Source: Undaria pinnatifida (Eukaryota; Sar; Phaeophyceae; Laminariales; Alariaceae). From it: 64,000 nucleotides of DNA. The position numbers were made by a program, and so were the translations under genes. The stretch covers positions 11,984,718 to 12,048,717 of the forward strand of contig JABAKD010000022.1 of assembly GCA_012845835.1 (NCBI GenBank), in the 5' to 3' direction. Each line of letters starts with the position of its first letter. The first letter of the stretch is position 1. A model generated the notes under the pieces. That model made no database searches and was not told where the DNA came from. It saw nothing but the letters and a program-made list of their open reading frames with translations. Shown here in pieces: positions 58,401 to 64,000 of this stretch.

Positions 58401-61400
58401 GAGTTTTTCTAAACCGCTCGAAAAATCCATCGCTGAACCGAGCAACTCACCTTGTTCGGGGGAGGGGCGATGGACAGCATAGAGAAGCTCTCCATGGTGT
58501 CGATGGCGTGTACGATAGTGCTTCGCCCCCCCGGCGCATTCTTGCCGCCAGACTGCGGTAAAGGTGGTTGTGTGGGAAGCAGAGCGAAGAGCGATGATGA
58601 ATGAAGAGCAAGTTTTGCTTGTTGTGAAAATTAAAAGCAGAGCGAAGAGCGATCATGAACAAAAAGCAAGTTGTGCTTGCTGTGAAAATGAGAAGCAGAG
58701 CGAAGAGCGATGAGGCACAGCATCACAAACGATCATAAAGGTAACGTCAAAACATCAGGTAGCAGGCATCAGATTTGCGTCGGAAGCAGGGCAACGACGT
58801 GCAACACAAAAACACCAGATATACATATGTCAAAACACCAGGTATCAGACATTGGATGAAACCAAACATCGATCACATAGCAGGGCCCAAAAGAACGTCA
58901 GACATCACAGACGTCTCCTTGCTGACATTTCAACCACACCTCTGTGTATCAGTCTCTATGTTATATTCATGTGTTTTATATCCAACCGACGTCTGGCACA
59001 CTCAGTGTTGGTGCCAATTCGTCATCCCGGACAAAGACAAAAGCTCTGTAATCACAAACTGCGACACAGAAATATACATCGCAACCCCTACAGTAAGGTA
59101 TCACGTCCATAGGGTATACCCACGCATGTGGCGTTCGGGCCGGTCTCCTGGAGCACGGCGGCTGTGCTCTTGGCATTTTCGAGATGCCAGTTTGCACCTA
59201 CAACCAATCTTGGAGCTCAGTCCGCTCACAAAAAGGTCTATTTTCAGTCGTGAGCGAGCGTCGCGGGCGGGCGACGTCCGCGGAGCGAAGCGCTCTGTAT
59301 ACCGCGAGCGGCGTGTATACCATACCAAGGTACATATTATCAGACAAAAATAGTAAAATTCTTTGTACCCGATGAACGTCAAACTAAATAAAATGGCAAG
59401 TATCACATCAGTGAAATATCCAAGCAACCGGTGCATCGCACATACACCCGACACGACTCCAACCCACACCACTTACACCACTGCAACTCGCTCACCTTTT
59501 TCTTCCCTCCACCCTTCTTCTTTCCGCCTACAATAAACTCCTCGTTCTGTCGCTTCTTCATCACCATCTTCATGCCGCCGAATTCCTCGGTGCTGGCCGC
59601 CTCCGACGCCTTTACGGCAGCCGCTATCTAACGAAAAACAAAATAAAAGGAGCGACAGGCGATATTAGATATTAGACACACGTACCTGGTACCGTGCAAA
59701 CTTGGGAAAACACACACACACAAAAAGAGACATGAGGCGTGCATTACGGCACGCGCTGAGGTAGGTAGAGGTGTGGCAACCATTGTTGTTTTTGCCCCGC
59801 AAGGTTATTGGCTTGATAAACAATGGATGGTATACCTCACCCACTGTTGTTGGGTTATATTTTGAGCAAACTTAAAGTGCAAGCCGACGAACTTAACCAT
59901 CCCATGGCCTATGCATACCAGATACAAAACAATCATTTCGCGAACACAAGGACACTCCACCGATTTGGGGTTAAAGAACCCTGTCATTCGGAAAAAAATA
60001 GCCAACAAATGGTTTACCTAAACACCTATCACCTCTATCCCCGTTTTTCACAAAAAAATGGCCACAAAAAGGTATACCTCAACACCTCTATCCCCCGAAA
60101 AAATGGCCCAAAAGAGGTTTACGCATTAATACCTCTATCCTCGTCTTTCAGAAAAAAAATGGCCAAAAAAAGGTATATACCTCAACACCTCTATCCCCGT
60201 CATTAAAAAAAAATGACCCTAAAAAGGTGTACGCGTATGCTACGATGGAGGTCTTAAGGTATGCTCCTTTTGGCCATTTTTTTCTGAAAGACTGGGATAG
60301 AGGTATTATAGGTCTTAAGGTATACCTCTTTTTGGCCATTTTTTCTGTAAGACGGGGATAGAGGTATTACACCTCTTTTTGGCCATTTTTTCTCAAAGAC
60401 GGGGACAGAGGTAATTCTATCCTCGTCTTTCAGAAAAAGATGGCCAAAAAGAGGTATACCTCAAGACATCCATCGTAGCATGTGTCTCACATGGGCCAGG
60501 AAAAAAAAACACATAAAAAAAGAGGCAATATTACAAAAAGGGGAGCGGTATTATACATGCTAGGAAACACTCTATCGTAGCACGCGTCTTGACACGGGCC
60601 AGGGAAAACAACCACAAAAAAGAACGAAAGAGGCGTTGTTACAAAAAGGGCAGCGGCATTATACATGTTAGGGAACACAAGAAAAACGTAACCGCGGAAA
60701 ACAAAACATACCAACTAAAGCAAAAGGAGGCGATGTTACACAGGGGTACGAACATATGTTGTCGCTGGGAGCTAGCGCAGCAGGATAGTGGTAACAACAG
60801 TCGTCAATGGTGTGCGCTGGTGGATGGTGGACGGAAAAAGTTGATGTTGTCATCACTGCCGAACAAGAGTAAGCAGATTTTACATACGGTGGTAAAAGTC
60901 GACGCGGTCTTGCGACCCAACCACAAAAAACGACAAACAAAAAAAACACACACATGTACACAAAATCACAAGCACCACGCAACGAGGCGTTATTCGACCA
61001 TCAGAGAGGTTTTGTGCGCCGCGAAAACCTCGGCAAAAGGCTACTGGCCGGTCGCATTTCTACGAAATCCCCGTCTTGATGGAACACCCACCACCAAAAT
61101 GTCCCGCAACATGATGAAAATAACAACAAAAAAACACATCGAAGAGGAAAAACACGTTAAAAAACTGACCATGAATGCTTTTTGTAGCGAAGGAATACTC
61201 GTATCAAATGGAAATGAAACACGGCAGAAACAAGAAAATAAACGTCGGACATTGATCTGATTTTGTTGTTTTGATTCCGACTGACTTTGGGGGCCTCCTT
61301 CATGAAGGTGCTCTCGAGGTAGGAGACCAGGGTGTCGCACAGCACCATCTCCGACTGCTCGGTACGTTTACAGCATCCCAAGTAGTAGTGGTAGTTGTAG

Positions 61401-61420
61401 TAGTAGAAGCAGGAGTAGTA

Positions 61421-61452
<32 letters not shown>

Positions 61453-63549
61453 GTGCGAGTCGAAGAAGTGGCAGTAGCAGCAGCAGGCCAAGAGAAGACG
61501 GCGCAGCGCAAGCAGCAAGACCAACGACGAAGGGGAAAAGGCACGGAGGGAGGGAGGGAGGGAGGGAGAGAGAGGTCACGCCTAACGTTCGACGGGAATC
61601 AGCGCACGGGAAACACACAATAGCAATACATGTACCCGGAAAACACAAAAAACAGCTACGTAACACTACCTCTCGATCAAGTAGGCACCAACAGTACGCG
61701 CCCCGCCCCTCCCCCCCCCAAATGTTCCCAAGTTTTACTGAAAACCTTTTCCCTCTTGACAATATATTCCACCCTCGATCATGTTATAACCCGTTTAGAT
61801 ACAACTGGACAGAACTGCACAAACCTTTTCGCGACAAAACTACCTGGAACTAGTGCGAGATCTGATCACTATCGCAATTCTTAGGGCTGAGACACCCAAA
61901 CGAGCCCCCGTCCCCGCCCCTCTGCTAATTCACATACATAATTGCACCCTCGTGTACGGGGAAAGAAACACTCCGAAGTACCGTGACATGTGGTTAAATA
62001 TATTTGCAGCACTTCTAGGGTTAAGGACACACCAAACAACACCCCCCCCCCACACCCTCTGCACCACCGCCTGCGCACACCGAAAACCGAAAACCCCTTG
62101 AGAGGAAAGGTAGACTAAAAATATCGATCGGCATATGCTACGACCTCGAGTAGGCCGTTCTATACTCGATTTCCAACACGCCCTCGTATAACGGGCGCAC
62201 CTCGTAGGGGATCTTCTTGGCTTCCTCGTCCTCGAAGGCCTTGTTCCTAGCGTTCTTCAAAGCCTGTCGCTCCAGGTACTCGGCCGTCTTCAACGCTCTC
62301 TTCAGTTTCGTGCGTTCGCGCTTCGAGTTAAACCTGCCACACGATTGACCAAAAACATTTTGCATAGAGTAATGGACACAATAATCTTTTTACAAACAGC
62401 GTTCGCGCTTCGAGATAGGCCTACCATATCATTAGCGACAACTTTGGTACAAAGTAACGTAATAACTACCTGGTACAAGTGATTTTTTCACAAAACATTT
62501 ACTAACAACGCATAGTCCTTTCTACACAAGAACAAACCAACTGGAGGACACACCCATAGACAGGCTGGAACACAATGCTCACCACTGGTCAAGCCTGGCA
62601 CGGTGTGCGCTGCGCAGCTCCTTGATCTCCTCGATCTTCACGTTGATCTGCAACAGCGCCAAAAACAGTTGGGTTAGGATTGGGTTTACAGGGTTTGGGA
62701 TGCGTGCTGTAGCATGTCTGGTTTGGGGCTTGCGTCTGTTCGTTGCGTACCGTGTTGTGTTGCCAGGAGAACAGAGCGCGCGGCAAAACCGTCACAAACA
62801 GTTCAGTACAGTACACGAATCGCCAACAAAAAAAATGAAGCGTGCACACAGACAAATACCACAGGTCCCGCAAAATAACCAACGTCAAAACCAAAGGAGC
62901 CAAGCAAATCCCTCCTTCAATCTTCCCTTTCCTCCCACCCCAATGCCCTCAACTCCCCTACTCTAAGCTCCTCAGTCCCCCCTCCCAACCACCGCCTCAC
63001 CTCCTCGTGCAACGCCTTCTTCTCTTCGAACAGCGTGTTCACGCCGCCCCCCTCCTCCTCGCGAGCCTTGCTCATCTCCTCGAGGACGCTGAAGGCTACC
63101 TTCAGCTTCTCTTGGATGACCCTAAGCTCCGCCTTTTTCTCCGACTCCGTCTTACGGGCCGCGCCGTAGCCGTCCTTCGCCTTGCCCACCGCCTGCGAAG
63201 ACCGCGATTGATGTAGGGGGGGGGGGGGGTCCCGTTTAATGATGCGTGTGAGACAAGCCGGGGTGTTGATATCCATGATTGAGCGAACCGTGGCTTGCGC
63301 AGATATGTGTGAGCAAAAACACAACATATGTAATAAAATGCACAACACATTGGTAACGGAGTATGAGCGTAGACTAACGCCGGTCATAGTGAATATCTGG
63401 TACCTGGAAATGAATAAACAAGTCGGGTTTCGCAACGTATCATAGGCGTTTTTTACCTCTTCATGCGAGACGTACTGCGCGGCAGTCTTCTTGGACTGCT
63501 TGAGCTGCTCCATCTCCTTAATCAGCTTCTTTTCCTCTGCCAGAGACAT
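55227..63549 (-). CDS. Bfr1-like coiled-coil protein (11 exons)
   Basis: Minus-strand exons in order: 63549-63457, 63192-63001, 62647-62583, 62333-62201, 61354-61286, 59627-59496, 58552-58451, 57964-57869, 57281-57087, 56538-56383, 55454-55227. That is 1,461 nt, 486 residues. All introns have GT and AG ends and phases close. Residues 1-160 are highly charged and helical, typical of a coiled coil. 'KKIPYE' joined to 'EMVLCDTLVSYLE' matches the conserved block of Bfr1-type nuclear segregation / mRNP-associated proteins. A basic 'VGGKKKGGGKKK' and an acidic Ala/Glu-rich C-terminus follow. Length is close to yeast Bfr1 (about 470). The family is linked to polysomes, the ER and mRNA; the role here is inferred. 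No signal peptide or membrane segment. Confidence 0.85.
55735..55800 (-). pseudogene. relic B of the 3' edge of Bfr1-like exon 10
   Basis: 'caaccgcaaactctaacgcc', 'aggcgcatctccgct' and 'tttgcctccgcc' parallel the donor region of exon 10 and the intron after it. The donor GT is lost (GAT). About 600 bp downstream of the original on the coding strand. Confidence 0.7.
56125..56220 (-). pseudogene. relic A of the 3' edge of Bfr1-like exon 10, donor retained
   Basis: On the coding strand it reads 'gcgcccgaggcaaaggctaa', 'ggaatacggagcggag|gtgcg', matching exon 10 'gcgcccgaggcagaggctaa', 'ggaagacggggcggag|gtaag'. The frame and GT donor survive, and the following intron bases also match. Confidence 0.88.
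56383..56538 (-). CDS. Bfr1-like exon 10
   Basis: Residues 360-411, acceptor 'tacag', donor 'gtaagc'. Ala-rich 'KPEADAAAAAASSDEPADAT' segment. Two decayed copies of its donor edge lie in intron 10. Confidence 0.85.
56834..57014. repeat. telomere-like CCCTAA tracts with an inverted repeat
   Basis: 'taaccctaaccctaacc' occurs at 56834 and 'taaccctaaccctaaccc' at 56957. The second tract lies in the loop between 'cttaccgctttttccacaac' (56905 onward) and its inverse, 'gttgtcgaaaaagtggtaag', ending at 57013; the arms agree over about 27 bp with two mismatches. Located in intron 9. Confidence 0.85.
57087..57281 (-). CDS. Bfr1-like exon 9
   Basis: Residues 295-359, acceptor 'gacag', donor 'gtgggt'. 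'APDINDEEFPGLPGM' is reminiscent of the short EEFPGL motif in several RNA-associated proteins; the rest is acidic. Confidence 0.88.
57424..57609. mobile_element. MITE-like element, pogo-style ends
   Basis: Ends 'taggggtccctcgatagtgc' and, inverted, 'cagtaagggtcccccggtca', followed inward by GCGGT on both sides. The interior repeats 'aatgcggtatcccgat' and 'aataaggcggtc'. Same style as 13071-13280. Lies in intron 8. Confidence 0.6.
57869..57964 (-). CDS. Bfr1-like exon 8
   Basis: Residues 263-294, acceptor 'cccag', donor 'gtaaac'. 'VPDAIKALKDKKAWFSEQPR' is a well-defined helix-like segment. Its 5' edge is duplicated in intron 7. Confidence 0.88.
58196..58300 (-). pseudogene. relic of the 5' edge of Bfr1-like exon 8
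   Basis: 'ccttgatcgtgtccggcacg' and 'gcggcctgaccgtggg' parallel 57937-57975 ('ccttgatcgcgtcaggcaca', 'gcggcctgggggtgg'). The similarity continues into intron DNA ('aaacacgcgccatcatac' versus 'aacacgcggc...gatcatac'). Confidence 0.82.
58451..58552 (-). CDS. Bfr1-like exon 7
   Basis: Residues 229-262, acceptor 'cgcag', donor 'gtgagt'. 'TIVHAIDTMESFSMLSIAPP' is the conserved-looking 'IETFSLLGIxPP'-type segment of the family. Confidence 0.9.
58576..58722 (-). repeat. tandem repeat, about 61-bp unit, 2.4 copies
   Basis: 'agcagagcgaagagcgat' at 58580, 58636 and 58693, each followed by 'gaa..a..agcaagtt.tgct'. Lies in intron 6, next to exon 7. Confidence 0.85.
58930..59095 (-). repeat. dispersed repeat family U, copy 3
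   Basis: Contains 'gtctggcacactcagtg', 'gtaatcacaaactgcgacac' and 'agaaatatacatcgca', corresponding to reversed words of the copies at 2150 and 16995. Confidence 0.5.
59496..59627 (-). CDS. Bfr1-like exon 6: basic segment
   Basis: Residues 185-228, acceptor 'gttag', donor 'gtgagc'. 'EEFGGMKMVMKKRQNEEF' followed by 'GGKKKGGGKKK', a likely RNA- or ribosome-contacting basic patch. Confidence 0.88.
60005..60480. repeat. head-to-head tandem array, about 55-60 bp units
   Basis: Four units in + orientation ('acctctatcc.cgt.tttcag', 'aaaaaatggcc.aaaaaggt') at 60010-60215, then three units reversed at 60240-60410, then one + unit at 60415-60470. The transcript could form a long intramolecular duplex. 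Lies in intron 5. Confidence 0.88.
60484..60680 (+). repeat. tandem duplication, about 105 bp, two copies
   Basis: 'acatgggccaggaaaa' and 'acacgggccagggaaaa' both continue to 'ttacaaaaagggg.agcgg' and 'attatacatg.taggaaca' type sequence. Confidence 0.8.
61286..61354 (-). CDS. Bfr1-like exon 5
   Basis: Residues 162-184, acceptor 'gagcag', donor 'gtcagt' (a weak but GT donor). 'SEMVLCDTLVSYLESTF' continues KKIPYE of exon 4 and carries the most conserved family block. Confidence 0.88.
61371..61575. repeat. microsatellites in intron 4
   Basis: GTAGTA/GCAGCA trinucleotides at 61380-61455 and a GGGA tract at 61545-61572, just upstream of exon 5 in gene order. Confidence 0.85.
62201..62333 (-). 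CDS. Bfr1-like exon 4
   Basis: Residues 117 (split Trp) to 161, acceptor 'ggcag', donor 'gtgcgc'. Charged coiled-coil 'RTKLKRALKTAEYLERQAL' ending 'EEAKKIPYE'. Its 5' edge is duplicated in intron 3. Confidence 0.9.
62398..62470 (-). pseudogene. relic of the 5' edge of Bfr1-like exon 4
   Basis: 'gcgttcgcgcttcgaga' repeats 62312-62328 ('gcgttcgcgcttcgagt'), and the bases beyond ('aggcctaccatatcattagc') follow the acceptor side of intron 3 ('aaacctgccacacgattgac') with substitutions. Offset about 87 bp. Confidence 0.85.
62583..62647 (-). CDS. Bfr1-like exon 3
   Basis: Residues 96-116 plus two bases, acceptor 'ttgcag', donor 'gtgagc'. 'VKIEEIKELRSAHRARLDQ' is coiled coil. Confidence 0.88.
63001..63192 (-). 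CDS. Bfr1-like exon 2
   Basis: Residues 32-95, acceptor 'cgcag', donor 'gtgagg'. Charged helical segment ('KKAELRVIQEKLKVAFSVLE', 'FEEKKALHEE'). Confidence 0.9.
63457..63549 (-). CDS. Bfr1-like exon 1: start
   Basis: Residues 1-31, donor 'gtaaaa'. Begins MSLAEEKKLIKEMEQLKQSK. This Met is the first in frame and fits the family's habit of starting at the coiled coil. A TATATAA-like word lies 14-20 bp upstream of the ATG, too close for a TATA box unless the mRNA leader is very short. Confidence 0.85.
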
Positions 63550-64000
63550 CGAGCTCGTTTGCTGTTATATACCAGGGCATGGGGGGCATCATTATAGCGC
63601 GGGGGAATGGTTGGTTAATGTTTTTGTTCGGCGAGGTGATGAGGGTTGACAATTGTCAGAATTAGCGGGTACGATAAACTATCGGAAAACTAGGGGGTAC
63701 CAAAATTGAATTACTTGTTAGGGAGGTGATGAGGGTTGGGCATTACAAATAAATATTTTCGGAATGCGGGGGCACGAAAATGATACCACGTAAAGAGAGA
63801 CGCGGGATAGCGCCGAGACAGACACATATCATGAAAGCAAAACAGAATGCAAGCCGAACCAATACGGATGGTGCGACGGGGGCGAGGGGGCGGGGGCGGG
63901 AGGGGTCAGAGCGAGGGGAGAGGCAAAACTAAAACTCAGGCAACGCCCACACATCCTCATTTCACCGCGCACACGACCATTGATAGAGTGACCCACAGTC
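63550..64000. other. upstream flank of the Bfr1-like gene
   Basis: 'gaggtgatgagggttg' occurs at 63638 and 63724, a diverged tandem duplication of about 86 bp. No promoter element can be named with confidence. Confidence 0.45.

Noticed and set aside
61157-61762. 201-codon minus frame overlapping Bfr1-like exon 5
   Set aside because: Only residues of exon 5 are family-like; the rest is intron microsatellite read through.

Overview
This is a stretch of eukaryotic nuclear DNA. It is dominated by long introns, simple-sequence tracts and transposon debris, and holds two multi-exon protein genes plus one decayed LTR retrotransposon. Spliceosomal GT-AG introns, GC-rich exons set in longer introns, poly-C/poly-G tracts, a Gypsy-type element and the style of the two proteins suggest a stramenopile, most likely a brown alga. 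That assignment is my inference from protein resemblance; the window has no taxonomic marker.

Layout. 1-11.1 kb: no gene I can support; minisatellites, a LINE 3' fragment, many copies of one dispersed repeat (called family A here) with poly-C blocks, and two decayed copies of the first exon of the next gene. 11,156-33,587 (+): a 12-exon Ser/Thr protein kinase gene (1,329 codons plus stop after joining) with a split kinase domain, a very long low-complexity linker and a C-terminal KA1-like domain (CIPK/SnRK3- or Chk1-like architecture). Its first intron is about 8.9 kb and full of repeats. 33.6-40 kb: intergenic, with MITE-like elements. 39,971-47,351 (-): a broken Ty3/Gypsy polyprotein (gag, protease, RT, RNase H, integrase, GPY/F, chromo/Tudor-like end) with no LTR pair that I could find. 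47.4-55.2 kb: intergenic repeats. 55,227-63,549 (-): an 11-exon gene for a 486-residue coiled-coil, Bfr1-like protein. Both gene models were built by hand: every junction is GT-AG and every phase closes.

The most striking pattern is that introns and flanks of both genes contain decayed partial copies of the neighbouring exons. I count eleven relics. Nine carry an exon edge plus adjoining intron; the two exon 1 copies start at the initiator ATG. Copies of an exon's 5' edge lie upstream and copies of its 3' edge lie downstream, as expected from repeated local tandem duplication followed by decay. Other notable structures are a 9-bp near-palindrome TACC(A/T)GGTA occurring 22 times against about 0.5 expected, a 26-bp x 11 array in which every unit can fold into a hairpin, a head-to-head tandem array in an intron, a 23-bp array touching a stop codon, and telomere-like repeats in the loop of an inverted repeat.

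The two genes diverge from the centre of the window (kinase on +, Bfr1-like on -, tails facing each other across the Gypsy relic). Nothing suggests a shared function. No tRNA, rRNA or CRISPR array was recognised.
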